From Pseudomonas sp. B21-028 (lineage in GTDB: Bacteria > Pseudomonadota > Gammaproteobacteria > Pseudomonadales > Pseudomonadaceae): 64,000 nt of DNA. Where the stretch lies: the NCBI RefSeq assembly GCF_024749045.1, contig NZ_CP087184.1, positions 3,286,001 to 3,350,000 on the forward strand, read 5' to 3'. Numbering within the stretch: the first letter of the stretch is position 1; each line of letters begins with the position of its first letter. Positions 17,659-26,932 of this stretch are shown here, one piece after another. A model generated the notes under the pieces. That model ran no database searches. It was not told the DNA's origin and saw only the letters and a program-made list of their open reading frames with translations. A program made the translations under genes and the position numbers.

Positions 17659-17699
17659 TATTCAGGCCCCCTCCTCCATCAACTCCAAAGGAACTTGCA

Positions 17700-18056
17700 A
17701 TGCCTCCAGGGCAACGGGAAATGGCGCGGATCGAACGCCGGTTGATTACCACGCTGACTGAAGCGTGCGAAACAGCAAAAAGTGAAATCCAAGGCTTTAC
17801 CTGGCTCACCCACACTGCCGACTTGAACGCGTTGACCAAAACCCTGAAGGTGACCTGGGTGTTCGAAACCCTCGCTGACAGACAGCAGGCCCAGGTTGAT
17901 GCGAAGGCTCGCATCCTTGAGCTGACGGCCATCGCGTTGAAAGAGGCCGGCATTGATCTGAGCTTGTCAGATCGCAATGTCCGTCTTGACTCCGAGGAAG
18001 AATGCCAGCGCAGTCATGACGGCGATTGGCAAAAGCGTCTGGCTAGAGGTGATTGA
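17700..18056 (+). CDS. Conserved hypothetical protein (118 aa)
   Basis: A soluble 118-residue protein, helical and charged, with no signal peptide, membrane segment or metal-binding motif. I do not recognise a named domain. AAGGAA lies 6 bases before the ATG at 17700; a second in-frame ATG is at 17721. It follows dmeF by 41 bases and precedes the DUF1289 gene by 2 bases, so it is probably co-transcribed with both. Confidence 0.65.
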   Translation: MPPGQREMARIERRLITTLTEACETAKSEIQGFTWLTHTADLNALTKTLKVTWVFETLADRQQAQVDAKARILELTAIALKEAGIDLSLSDRNVRLDSEEECQRSHDGDWQKRLARGD

Positions 18057-18058
18057 CG

Positions 18059-18232
18059 ATGGCCAAGGAAATCGAAAATCCGTGCATCTCGTTATGCCAA
18101 CTGAAGGGTGATTTGTGTGTCAGTTGTGGACGGAGCAAGGAAGACATCAGAAAGTGGAAACGCATGAAGCGGCCTGAAAAAATGGCTGCGGTGCAAAGGG
18201 CGAATATGCGGTTGAAGGGGCTGAAATTTTGA
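18059..18232 (+). CDS. DUF1289 small Cys-rich protein (57 aa)
   Basis: A 57-residue protein with the DUF1289 signature: NPCISLCQLKGDLCVSCGRS, giving a C-x3-C-x6-C-x2-C pattern, followed by an EDIRKWKRM helix. The four cysteines probably bind zinc or an Fe-S cluster. It starts 2 bases after the preceding stop and ends the rightward dmeRF run. Its function is not established. Confidence 0.85.
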   Translation: MAKEIENPCISLCQLKGDLCVSCGRSKEDIRKWKRMKRPEKMAAVQRANMRLKGLKF

Positions 18233-18292
18233 AGAAGCGCCATCCTATAACCCGCTACCCACAAACCAGCCACGCTCCTACCTCTCCACGCA

Positions 18293-19711
18293 CTACCCCA
18301 ACACAATACTCTTCGCCTCCAGAAACCCCTCCAACCCAAACACTCCAAACTCCCGCCCAACCCCGGACTGCTTGACTCCGCCAAACGGCGCCAGCAGCTC
18401 CGGTGTGATTCTGTTGATCAGCACCGAGCCCGCCTGCAGCCGGCTCGTCAGGCTTCGGGCGCGGTCCGCTTGGCGGGAAAACACGTAGGCCTGCAGACCG
18501 TAGGGAGTGGCATTGGCGATGTCGATCATCTGCTCCTCCGAGTCATACGCGATGATCGACAGCACCGGGCCGAAAATTTCCTCTTGTGCGATGGCCATGT
18601 CATTGCTGACATCGGCAAACACGGTGGGCCTGACGAAATAGCCTTGCTCGAAGCCAGCCGGTCTGCCCTCCCCGCCAATGACCAGCGTTGCACCTTGGGC
18701 CTGTCCGCGGCGGATGTAGCCCTGCACGCGGTCGAACTGGGCCTGGTTGACCAGCGGTCCGATGACGGTGGACGGGTCCTGCGGATGGCCGACGACCATG
18801 GCCTCGACCAGTTTCTTTATCCGTTCGATGATGCCTTTGGCGTGCGCGCGCGATACGAGCAGGCGCGTGCCGGCGACGCAGGCCTGGCCGTTGTTCATGA
18901 ACGCCGCGTTCAGGGCCAGGGGGATGGCCGTGTCGAGGTCGGCATCATCGAGGACGATAGACGCCGACTTCCCGGTGAGCGACAGACTCACGCGTTTCAT
19001 GGTCTCGATACCGGCGCGAGCGATCAGCTTCCCGGTGGCGGTGGATCCGGTGAATGAAATCTTGGCGACCTGCGGGTTGGTGCTGATTTCATCACCGACG
19101 TCACTGCCGCGTCCCAGCAGGATGTTGAACACGCCATTCGGCAAACCGGCGCCATGCAATGCGCGGGCAAGCACGTCGGTCTGCAAGGGGCTCAACTCGC
19201 TCGGCTTGATGACCGATGCGCAACCGGCGGCGATGGCCGATGCCAGTTTGCTGCAGATCGTCCCGGCGGTGCTGTTCCAGGGGGCGATCAGTGCCGACAC
19301 GCCGACCGGTTCCATCATCACGGTGGCGTCGCCGATCGAGCGAACCAGGTCGTACTCCTCCAATACCTGCGCCGCGTTGGCAAATGATTGCGAAGCATAA
19401 CGACTGACCCATTGGGCACGGGCAAGCGGCGCGCCGTACTCCTCGATGGCGGTATCGCGGATCTCGTTCGTGCTCGCCAGCACAGCGGCCTGCAGGCGTT
19501 TGAGCATTTCGATACGCTCAGCCTTGGAAGTACGATTCATCGCGGCTTGCGCACGGGCCGCCGCGGCGATGGCGCGGCGGGCGTCATCGCGATCAGCCAG
19601 GGTGACCGTTCCGATGACCGTCTCGGTCGCCGGGTTGATGCATTCCACCGTTTCATTTCCATGGACGGGAACGAAGGCTCCATCAATGTAACTGTGATCG
19701 ATTTTCCACAT
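18293..19711 (-). CDS. Aldehyde dehydrogenase family protein lacking the usual general-base Glu
   Basis: A 472-residue NAD(P)-dependent aldehyde dehydrogenase-fold protein. Present are the oxyanion Asn in APWNST (residue 146), the nucleophile Cys278 in NNGQACVAG, and the FTGSTATG cofactor loop. The LELGGKS motif that supplies the general-base glutamate reads LSLTGKS, placing Ser244 where Glu is expected. It may have altered activity or use another base. The ATG at 19711 is preferred over one further upstream. It is the last gene of the leftward MFS, creatininase-like, ALDH operon. Confidence 0.88.
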   Translation of the reverse strand: MWKIDHSYIDGAFVPVHGNETVECINPATETVIGTVTLADRDDARRAIAAAARAQAAMNRTSKAERIEMLKRLQAAVLASTNEIRDTAIEEYGAPLARAQWVSRYASQSFANAAQVLEEYDLVRSIGDATVMMEPVGVSALIAPWNSTAGTICSKLASAIAAGCASVIKPSELSPLQTDVLARALHGAGLPNGVFNILLGRGSDVGDEISTNPQVAKISFTGSTATGKLIARAGIETMKRVSLSLTGKSASIVLDDADLDTAIPLALNAAFMNNGQACVAGTRLLVSRAHAKGIIERIKKLVEAMVVGHPQDPSTVIGPLVNQAQFDRVQGYIRRGQAQGATLVIGGEGRPAGFEQGYFVRPTVFADVSNDMAIAQEEIFGPVLSIIAYDSEEQMIDIANATPYGLQAYVFSRQADRARSLTSRLQAGSVLINRITPELLAPFGGVKQSGVGREFGVFGLEGFLEAKSIVLG

Positions 19712-19798
19712 CGCGGCGTACCTGATTGATTGCGGTTTTTGCGAGATGAAGCGCCAACGCCCGGGATGCCCAGGCGTGTGCAATGGCAGCGCTGCGGT

Positions 19799-20548
19799 TC
19801 AACCCGGCATGGACTCACGGCTGAAGGCCTGCACCTCTTGCACCAGGCCTTGTGCGGCCAGCATCACCAGTTGCCGGCCTTTTTCCGCAGAGGCTTGCGC
19901 CGGGTCCGAACCCATGCGGCCATCCGGATGACGGGCGCGGAAATCGGCGGCCTCCCGGATCGGGCCCCAGTTGGCGATCTGTGGCGAGTAGTCAGCGGAT
20001 TTGATGGCGTGGGGATAGGCCCACTGGGTGACGGCAATTTCCGAAGGCGTTGCATGAATACCGTGACCGGTGGGGAACTGCTCCCGCGCCAGCTCATTGA
20101 CCCCCTCCAGATCCCACCAATTGCACAGCTTCAAGGCGAAACCCGCCGGGCGACGGGCGAAACTCGCCTCGGCGTACAGTTCCGAGAACGCCGCTTCAAT
20201 CGAGGCGATATTGCCGCCATGGCCATTGAGGAACAGTATCTTTTCAAACCCATGGGCAGCCAGCGAGCGTACCCAGTCACCGATGGCGGCGATGAACGTC
20301 GAAGGCCTGAGCGAGATCGTTCCGGGAAACCCAAGGTGATGCTGCGCCATGCCGATGTTGAAGGTCGGGGCAATCAGAATGTCCGCGGCCTGCTGCGCCT
20401 GGTGGGCGATGATTTCAGGGCACATCCAGTCCGTCCCCAGCAATCCGGTAGGCCCATGCTGCTCGTTGGAACCGATCGGGATGACCACGGTACGGCTGCG
20501 CTGGAGAAATGTTTCGATTTCGGCCCAGGTCGATAGATGTAAAAGCAT
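19799..20548 (-). CDS. Creatininase-family amidohydrolase
   Basis: A 249-residue creatininase-fold hydrolase. Metal ligands Glu29 and His31 lie in SNEQHGP, Asp40 in LLGTDW, and a further His in FLNGHGGN. The family opens cyclic amides or cleaves formamides, but members act on diverse substrates. It is distinct from the closer creatininase homologue at 23.0 kb (no [12 protein letters not shown] segment). It lies between an ACS-family MFS gene and an aldehyde dehydrogenase gene on the same strand. Substrate unknown. Confidence 0.85.
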   Translation of the reverse strand: MLLHLSTWAEIETFLQRSRTVVIPIGSNEQHGPTGLLGTDWMCPEIIAHQAQQAADILIAPTFNIGMAQHHLGFPGTISLRPSTFIAAIGDWVRSLAAHGFEKILFLNGHGGNIASIEAAFSELYAEASFARRPAGFALKLCNWWDLEGVNELAREQFPTGHGIHATPSEIAVTQWAYPHAIKSADYSPQIANWGPIREAADFRARHPDGRMGSDPAQASAEKGRQLVMLAAQGLVQEVQAFSRESMPG

Positions 20549-20599
20549 CTGCGTTCTCTCTTTGGAAAGGTTCCTTGCGGAACACGATGGGTGTGACGT

Positions 20600-21925
20600 T
20601 CAAAGCACCTGTTCAACTTGCACGGGATTCAAGACCCGGTCGCGACGCGCCAGCGGTTTGCTTGCGATGATCACCAACGCGGCGCAGAGAAACACGCAAC
20701 CGACCGCGACGATGCCAGGGTTCATGCTCGCCGTTGATGTCTTCGCCCAGCCGATCACCGCTGGCCCCCAGAATCCGCCGCACAGGCCGATGGTGTTGAT
20801 CAGGGCGATACCTCCCGCTGCTGCTTCGCCTTTGATCAATTCGGAGGGCATCGCCCACAAGACTGTGTAGGCCATGAACATCATGGCGATCGCCAGCGTC
20901 AGCAGAACCATTGATAGCACCAGGTTCCCATCGGCAGAAGGATACAAAAGTATCAGTACCGCCCCGACGGCTGCCGGGACCGCGCAGTGGTAGCGACGTT
21001 CGCCAAAGCGGTCGGAGCGGCGTCCGATCCAGTACATGCCGGCGCCCGCTGCGACGTAGGGGATGGCGGCGTACCAGCCCAACTGCATCATGTCGTGGAC
21101 ACCTTGGGCCTTGAGGATTGCCGGCAGCCAGAAGCTCATGGCATAGATAGAAAAGATGATGCAGAAGTAGGCGCTCGCCAGGATGTAGATCCTGCGATCG
21201 CGCAACACCGCCCGGAACGAATGCGCGCCGCCTGGGGCAGTTCCCAGCTCGCGCTGGAGCATTTGCTTTTCCTCGCTGCTCAGCCAGCGAGCTTCCGCCG
21301 GGTGGTTGCACAGGTAGAAATAGGCAAACACACCGAGCAGGACGCAGGGCAAGCCCTCAATCAGGAACATCCATTGCCACCCGGCAAGCCCACCCATGCC
21401 TTCGAAGGTGGTGATCAGCCAGGCCGAAAGCGGCCCACCGATAATGCCGCCAGCGGGACCGGCGATGAATACGATCGCGATGGCCCGGGCCATGCGCTTG
21501 GGGCCGTACCAGCAGGACAGGTAATAGATCATCCCCGGGGCGAAACCGGCTTCGAAGACCCCCAGCAGAAAGCGCATGGCGTAAAACATCGGCACGTTGC
21601 GCACGAACAGCATGCACGCCGAGGTGATGCCCCATAGCACCAGGATGCGACTGAAGGTCTTTCGCGCCCCCACGCGGGGCAGCATCAGGTTGCTGGGCAG
21701 TTCGAACAGGACATAGCCCAGGAAGAACACCCCTGCCCCGACACCATAAGCCGCATCGGACAGCCCGAGGTCGTTTTGCATCTGCAACTTGGCGAAGCCG
21801 ACATTGATTCGGTCCAGGTAGGCGAAAACGTAGCAAACGAACAGAAGTGGCAACAGGCGCCAATTGAGCTTGCGGTACAACGTTGAAAGGGCTGAGCTGG
21901 GTACCGGATTCACGATGGTCGACAT
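20600..21925 (-). CDS. MFS transporter, anion:cation symporter (ACS) family
   Basis: A 441-residue inner-membrane transporter with the ACS opening [24 protein letters not shown] and the [15 protein letters not shown] loop. Twelve hydrophobic segments are expected. ACS members import organic anions such as tartrate, phthalate or hexuronates. The ATG at 21925 has GGAG 5 bases upstream. It heads a leftward operon and diverges from a LysR gene across 131 bases carrying an operator array. Confidence 0.9.
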   Translation of the reverse strand: MSTIVNPVPSSALSTLYRKLNWRLLPLLFVCYVFAYLDRINVGFAKLQMQNDLGLSDAAYGVGAGVFFLGYVLFELPSNLMLPRVGARKTFSRILVLWGITSACMLFVRNVPMFYAMRFLLGVFEAGFAPGMIYYLSCWYGPKRMARAIAIVFIAGPAGGIIGGPLSAWLITTFEGMGGLAGWQWMFLIEGLPCVLLGVFAYFYLCNHPAEARWLSSEEKQMLQRELGTAPGGAHSFRAVLRDRRIYILASAYFCIIFSIYAMSFWLPAILKAQGVHDMMQLGWYAAIPYVAAGAGMYWIGRRSDRFGERRYHCAVPAAVGAVLILLYPSADGNLVLSMVLLTLAIAMMFMAYTVLWAMPSELIKGEAAAGGIALINTIGLCGGFWGPAVIGWAKTSTASMNPGIVAVGCVFLCAALVIIASKPLARRDRVLNPVQVEQVL

Positions 21926-21945
21926 GGGAGTCTCCAATTTTTCTT

Positions 21946-22033
21946 GTTGCTCTGACGTGTCGGAGATGTTGCGCCGACGGCATGAATAGCAGCAAGAGCA
22001 ACTATGTTCGTGTAACGTTGCTCCATGAGCAAC
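21946..22033. promoter_or_regulatory. Four-half-site LysR operator array
   Basis: Four copies of one heptamer occur in alternating orientation: GTTGCTC at 21946-21952, GAGCAAC at 21996-22002, GTTGCTC at 22017-22023 and GAGCAAC at 22027-22033. The last two form GTTGCTC-CAT-GAGCAAC, a palindrome containing the 15-base TTGC-N7-GCAA type of LysR box. The array fills the MFS/LysR divergent promoter region, the expected place for recognition and activation sites of that regulator. Confidence 0.7.
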
Positions 22034-22056
22034 GCAAAATCGGAAGGACACCAGCC

Positions 22057-23001
22057 ATGCGCGAGATCAACCAGCAACGCCTGCGGTATTTTCATGAGGT
22101 GCTGACCCACGGCTCGATCCGTGGCGCGGCGGACAGCATCAACACCTCCCCCTCGGTGATTACCCGCCAGATCAAGTTGCTGGAAGAGGAATTGGGTACC
22201 CGGTTGTTCGAACGCCAGGCCCGGGGCGTCCAGCCCACCGAGGCTGCCGCGCACCTGCTGGAGTTCTGGCGCGGCTATCGATCACATCAGGAGAAGCTCG
22301 AAGACCAGCTCCAGGCCATCAAGGGGCTGCAGCAGGGACACGTGCGGGTCGTCATCAGCGAAGGCTACGTCGATACCCTGGTGGACCATGTGCTCGCGCC
22401 GTTCTGCAAACAGTATCCCAAGCTCGATGTCAGACTGGACATACTGCCCGTGGACGATGTCCTGAACGAAATCGCGGAAAATCGCGCGCACATCGGCCTG
22501 GCCTATAACCCGCCGCCCCACGCTCACATCGATTACCGAGCGACGTCCCGGCAGCCCGTCATGCTGCTGGTTCGCCCGGACCATCCGCTGGCCTTGCAAG
22601 GGACAATGGCAACCGTCGCCGACTTGCTCGACTGCCAACTAGTGCTGACGCCGCCGACCTTCGGTATCGGTCACGCGCTGAAGATGCTCGAGTACGCCGA
22701 GAAGATCGAAATCCGTCCGGCGCTGGTCAGCAACTCCTTGGCGGCCCTCAAGCGCCTGGTCGCGAGCGGCGAGTTTGCCTCGCTGTTGGGCGAAGTGGCG
22801 GCCTATCGGGAAATTGCCCAAGGCAGTCTCGCGGCAGTGGCCGTCGACCATCCACTGTTCCTGGGAGTCGAGGCGAAACTGCTGGTGAAGTCCGGACGCC
22901 CGCTGGCGGCCCCTGCCCAGGAATTGCTGAACTGGATGTTGCAACGGTTGCCGATGTTCGCTTCCGGCAACCCTGCACAAGCACTCGGTTCAGCCGTATG
23001 A
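22057..23001 (+). CDS. LysR family transcriptional regulator
   Basis: A 314-residue LysR protein: DNA-binding domain residues 1-65 ([37 protein letters not shown]) and effector domain after about 90. The ATG at 22057 has GGAAGGA upstream. It is divergent from the MFS/creatininase-like/ALDH operon and ends 12 bases inside the convergent creatininase gene. It may control both flanking operons; the operator array next to its promoter supports at least the divergent one. Confidence 0.93.
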   Translation: MREINQQRLRYFHEVLTHGSIRGAADSINTSPSVITRQIKLLEEELGTRLFERQARGVQPTEAAAHLLEFWRGYRSHQEKLEDQLQAIKGLQQGHVRVVISEGYVDTLVDHVLAPFCKQYPKLDVRLDILPVDDVLNEIAENRAHIGLAYNPPPHAHIDYRATSRQPVMLLVRPDHPLALQGTMATVADLLDCQLVLTPPTFGIGHALKMLEYAEKIEIRPALVSNSLAALKRLVASGEFASLLGEVAAYREIAQGSLAAVAVDHPLFLGVEAKLLVKSGRPLAAPAQELLNWMLQRLPMFASGNPAQALGSAV

Positions 23002-23784
23002 AACCTGCGACTCGGCCCCAGCGAGCCTGAACTCCGACCGCACCGCCTGGACGACACCGCTGATGACATCCGCCACCAGCAACCGTCCCTTCTCTGCGCT
23101 CGACCCCAGCGCGGAGGACAGCACGCCGCTGGCCGGCACCCATTCGGTTCGGGTCGGGTACATGTCGTAGACCGGGAACTCGGCCGGTCCGTGGTCAGGG
23201 ATCTGGTCCAGGCACACCAGTTGCGGGTGGTAATGCAGCATCATCGACGTCTCGATGACCGCTGCGTGCTCCAGTGCGATGCCCGGAAAACCGTTCGGAA
23301 AGATCTTGTCGAGGGTCTGTGCTTTGACGAACTCCCAGTGCTCCAGGCGCATGACCTCCAGTCCGGCCTCGGGCCCGATATCGCGCATCGCCAGCTCGAT
23401 ACCTTCGGTCACGAACCATTGGTTTTCATAGTGACCGATCACCAGGACCAGGCGCTTTACGCCATGGCGATGAAACTCGCGCACAGCATCGCGGACCATG
23501 GCGATCAGCGTCGCGCCATCCACGCTGGTGGTGCCGCAGAAGTGCTGCCCGCCTCCACACTTGGGCTGGGATTTATAGCCGTAGGACAAGGCCGGGGCGA
23601 CCACGCCGTCGATCTCGCGAGCCACGTCTTCACTGATTGCACTGGCGAGCAAGGCGTCGGTACCCAAGGGCAGATGGGGGCCGTGCTGCTCCGTGGCGCC
23701 GATGGGCAGCAAGACCACTGCACCTGATTGCACCCGGCGCTCATAGTCCACCCAACTGATGTTATCCATCCGGACAGGGTTCAT
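22990..23784 (-). CDS. Creatininase (creatinine amidohydrolase) homologue
   Basis: A 264-residue protein close to the characterised Pseudomonas putida creatininase as I recall it. Aligning residues: Glu32 and His34 in ATEQHGP, Asp43, [20 protein letters not shown] (residues 68-87), His118 and Glu120 in GHYEN, Trp150 in HWEFVK, and Glu172/His173. One active-site Trp (174 in P. putida numbering, in GWDIEH) is Ile here. It may open creatinine or another cyclic urea/amide. AGGAG lies 7 bases before the ATG at 23784. Last gene of the NCS1, VOC, creatininase operon. Confidence 0.86.
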   Translation of the reverse strand: MNPVRMDNISWVDYERRVQSGAVVLLPIGATEQHGPHLPLGTDALLASAISEDVAREIDGVVAPALSYGYKSQPKCGGGQHFCGTTSVDGATLIAMVRDAVREFHRHGVKRLVLVIGHYENQWFVTEGIELAMRDIGPEAGLEVMRLEHWEFVKAQTLDKIFPNGFPGIALEHAAVIETSMMLHYHPQLVCLDQIPDHGPAEFPVYDMYPTRTEWVPASGVLSSALGSSAEKGRLLVADVISGVVQAVRSEFRLAGAESQVSYG

Positions 23785-23882
23785 GGTTTTTCTCCTGTGT
23801 CGTTGCAAAGCGGCCAAGCCTGGACGCTAGGCTCTGTACGAACCTAGTGGCGCCCAGGCGAAACCGGTGATGCCGTGCGGAT

Positions 23883-24434
23883 TTATGCCCGTGGCGGATA
23901 CCAGGACTCCGGCTCCGGATAGTCCCAGTCGGCAGGAAAGGCGTAGGTTTCGAAGACCGTGGTGGTGTTGGTCTCGGTGCCGAAGAACGCGAAGTGATTC
24001 ACGCCCATCCAGGAACCGGACTGCACGCATTTGAAACCACGTCGCTGCAGTTCAGTGATGCGTTCCTCGAACGGGATGTTGTTGCAGTCATAGGCAACGT
24101 GCTGGATCCCTTCGCCGTGCGCCTCCAGGAAGTCGGCGAAAATCGTTGGCCCGGATACCGGCTCCATCAACTCCCAGACCATGTTTCCGGACTGGGCGAA
24201 GCAGACTTTCAGCACAAAGTCGGCCGGTTCACCGTGGTACGTCTGGTTCCGGGTGTTCTCCGGGCTGAAGGTGTACACCCGCCATGGGCCGATCCCCAGC
24301 TTGAGCAAGCCGTCCATGGTGCGTTTATGGTCCCGGGTCACGATCGCGATCTCCACGACATTACCCAGGAAGGCATCGATCTCGGCACCGCCGTTCAATG
24401 CCGCCAGCACATTGGTTTGTTCAAGATGAGACAT
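23883..24434 (-). CDS. VOC superfamily (glyoxalase-fold) protein
   Basis: A 183-residue protein with two beta-alpha-beta-beta-beta halves of the vicinal oxygen chelate fold (VVEIAIVTRDHKRTMDGLLKLGIGPW, then GEGIQHVAYDCNNI with a metal-ligand-type His). It resembles methylmalonyl-CoA epimerase or dioxygenase-like members, so isomerase or lyase chemistry on a carboxylate is possible. The start at 24434 has AGAGG 8 bases upstream. It is encoded between the NCS1 permease and creatininase genes on the same strand. Confidence 0.8.
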   Translation of the reverse strand: MSHLEQTNVLAALNGGAEIDAFLGNVVEIAIVTRDHKRTMDGLLKLGIGPWRVYTFSPENTRNQTYHGEPADFVLKVCFAQSGNMVWELMEPVSGPTIFADFLEAHGEGIQHVAYDCNNIPFEERITELQRRGFKCVQSGSWMGVNHFAFFGTETNTTTVFETYAFPADWDYPEPESWYPPRA

Positions 24435-24472
24435 TTGCAATAACCTCTTTAATGATAAATCGTTGTACAGCA

Positions 24473-25903
24473 CTACTTAGCCATCACTGACGCATTAATA
24501 ACTTCGCTGGAGCGCGAGCGATGCAATACGTAATAAATACCGCCGCCTACGCAAAACCCCGCCAACCAGGACAAATCGATTCCACCCAATGCCATCGCAA
24601 GAGGACCTTGCAGCGATTGGATGGTGCCTACCTGGAATAACCAGGCCGCCAACACACCCACGGCCAGTGCAAATAAGCCTCTCCAGTTCACGTCGGTGCA
24701 GGTACTTTCCAAGTGATGGCAATAAAGCGACTTCACATCGATCCGACCCCGGCGAATCAGGAAGAAATCGACCAGGGTGATACCCGCCCACGGACTGATC
24801 CACACCACGAAAAACACCATAAGGTTTTCAAAGGCGTGCACGAACTCGCCGGATTGAAGGAACAGATAGAGGATGAACAGCGCCACCAGGCCCGAGACCG
24901 TTGAAACCACCCAGCGTGGGACGCGCAGATCCAGGGACAAGGTGGCCAGGGCCGCCGAGTAGATGACCACGATGTTGGTGGCTACCGGCCCATGAAGCAG
25001 CACCAGCAGGACCGGCAACGCCATGGTGCCGAAGACGGCAATGATCAGTTGCGCGGGGTCCGAGCCGGCCCCCGCGGAGGCAATCGCCGCGCCCAGGAAC
25101 GCCAGCCAGACGGTGGGCAGGAACATGCCGAGGAACGTCGAGCGGAACACCTGCCCATCGGACAATTTGCTCTGAGTGAAACGGGTGTAGTCCGAGGCGT
25201 ATACCAGCCACGAAATGCCCCAGCCGATCCCGATCGCCGTCATCAGACTGCTCATGGCCGAGAGCTTGCCGATGCCCTCGACGGTCGAGCGCTGCCACTG
25301 GATATCCACGTGTGTGAAGGCCAGGCCGGTCATCACCACCATGATCAGCAGGATCACCGGCATGGTGTAGCGCTCGAAGCACTTGATGGCGTTGAAACCC
25401 CAGGCGGCGATCCCGACCTGCGCGATCATGACGACCAGGGCGATGCCGTACTTGAGCTCCATGCCGCCACTGATGCCGACTCTGTCCAGGGCGGCCACCG
25501 CAAGGTCCAGCACGATCCATGTGTTGGTCGCCACCCAGCCCATCGGCATCAGCACTTGCATGAGGGTGGGAAGGTAGGCACCTCGCCGGCCGAACGCCAG
25601 CCGGGACAGCACCATCTGCGGCACTCCCGTGCGGTGCCCCATGATGCAGATGCCGCCGAACAAGGCGGCGCCCAACAGATTGCCGACAACGATGACCAGC
25701 AGGGTTTCGATCAGGCTCAGGCCCAGCTGGATACCGATGGCACCCAATACCCAGTTGATCGGCGCCACGTTCGCCCCCGCCCAGATCCAGAACTGGTCCA
25801 GGGGCGTGGACGTGCGATGGCTATCGGGCACAGGCTCGATACCGAGTGCATCATAGTTGGCCTCGTTGATTAAACTGTTTGCAGATTCGCGACGCGTTGA
25901 CAT
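24473..25903 (-). CDS. NCS1 family nucleobase/hydantoin-type permease
   Basis: A 476-residue inner-membrane permease of nucleobase:cation symporter family 1. Marks are DQFWIWAGANVAPINWVLGA near residue 38, the VPQMVLSRLAFGRRGAYLP segment, SDYTRFTQ mid-protein and PWAGITLVDFFLIRRG late. Known substrates include allantoin, hydantoins, cytosine and thiamine precursors; a cyclic ureide would fit the co-encoded creatininase. It heads the leftward operon and its upstream 322 bases are shared with divergent azoR. Confidence 0.9.
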   Translation of the reverse strand: MSTRRESANSLINEANYDALGIEPVPDSHRTSTPLDQFWIWAGANVAPINWVLGAIGIQLGLSLIETLLVIVVGNLLGAALFGGICIMGHRTGVPQMVLSRLAFGRRGAYLPTLMQVLMPMGWVATNTWIVLDLAVAALDRVGISGGMELKYGIALVVMIAQVGIAAWGFNAIKCFERYTMPVILLIMVVMTGLAFTHVDIQWQRSTVEGIGKLSAMSSLMTAIGIGWGISWLVYASDYTRFTQSKLSDGQVFRSTFLGMFLPTVWLAFLGAAIASAGAGSDPAQLIIAVFGTMALPVLLVLLHGPVATNIVVIYSAALATLSLDLRVPRWVVSTVSGLVALFILYLFLQSGEFVHAFENLMVFFVVWISPWAGITLVDFFLIRRGRIDVKSLYCHHLESTCTDVNWRGLFALAVGVLAAWLFQVGTIQSLQGPLAMALGGIDLSWLAGFCVGGGIYYVLHRSRSSEVINASVMAK

Positions 25904-26225
25904 TATTATTTTCCTCGCTGACCGGCGACCACCTGTATCGCCCGGATTCATTAAAGCGAGGTCTGCAAGTTTAAGTAATTGACGATAACTAAACCGTCTT
26001 TTAGAAAACTTGTCGGGTTGAGTTTTCCTCAAGCGTGCAATGTGAACTATCCATTTCCGGCCTGGAAATAGCGGCTTTTCAAGATGGCGCGAGAAAGAAC
26101 AATCACTTGTTGAGTTTTATTTGATGTCGTTCAAGTAAATATCAATAGTCGGACGACTGAGCGCCGTGGCCAACTTGTTGCCTTCGCTGAGGTAATTCCA
26201 CCTCAGGCTTAACAGGAAACATGAC
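25904..26225. other. Divergent intergenic region, AT-rich
   Basis: This 322-base gap separates the NCS1 permease (left) and azoreductase (right). It is noticeably AT-richer than its neighbours and must hold both promoters, but I could not assign convincing -35/-10 pairs. A short imperfect inverted repeat, TTTCC-GGCCT-GGAAA, lies near 26060-26080. No gene seen. Confidence 0.5.
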
Positions 26226-26894
26226 ATGACCACCCTTCTTCATATTGACGCCAGCGCACGATCCGACCGCTCACTGAGCCGTAAACTGTCCCAGGCCTTT
26301 GTCGAGGCCTGGCGTGAGCGCGATGCCAATACCCAAGTCATCAGCCGTGATGTCGGCCGCAATCCACCCCCCTTCGTGACCGAGGCCTGGATTGCCGCGG
26401 TCTTTACCCCCGAAGAGCAAATGACGCCGCAAAAATGCGAGGAAATCCGCCTCTCGGACGAGCTGATCGATGAGCTCGACCGCGCCGACGTCATCGTCAT
26501 CGGCACGCCGATGTACAACTACGGGATGCCGGCCGCACTGAAGTCCTGGTTTGACAAGGTGATCCGAATCGGCAAAACCTTCACCTTCGACCTGGAGCGC
26601 GGCGACTACCCACTGGAACCGATCATGAGCGGCAAGAAACTGGTCATCCTGTCGTCCCGAGGCGAATTCGGCTTCGGTCCTGGTGGCGTTCGCGAGACCA
26701 TGAATCACCTGGACACGCACATCCAGACTTGCGCGCACTACCTGGGCGTGAATGAAACCCATGTGATTTCCATCGATTACCAGGAGTTTGCCGACGCGCG
26801 CCATGAAGCCTCCATCGCCAACGCCTTCGACGCCGTTCCGGTGCTGGTCCGGCAGATGATCGAGGAAAGACAACGCCAGGTGTCGGTGGCTTGA
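26226..26894 (+). CDS. azoR: FMN-dependent NADH:quinone oxidoreductase / azoreductase
   Basis: A 222-residue flavodoxin-fold enzyme of the AzoR family, reducing quinones and azo dyes by two-electron transfer. FMN phosphate loop SARSDRSLS (residues 10-18), PMYNYGMPAALKSWFD near residue 97 and SSRGEFG near 140 are all present. AGGAAAC lies before the ATG at 26226. The amidase gene follows 38 bases later on the same strand. Physiological substrate unknown. Confidence 0.92.
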   Translation: MTTLLHIDASARSDRSLSRKLSQAFVEAWRERDANTQVISRDVGRNPPPFVTEAWIAAVFTPEEQMTPQKCEEIRLSDELIDELDRADVIVIGTPMYNYGMPAALKSWFDKVIRIGKTFTFDLERGDYPLEPIMSGKKLVILSSRGEFGFGPGGVRETMNHLDTHIQTCAHYLGVNETHVISIDYQEFADARHEASIANAFDAVPVLVRQMIEERQRQVSVA

Positions 26895-26932
26895 GCGCCC
26901 AGCACCGTCGCCTAACCGACAAGGAAGAGAAC

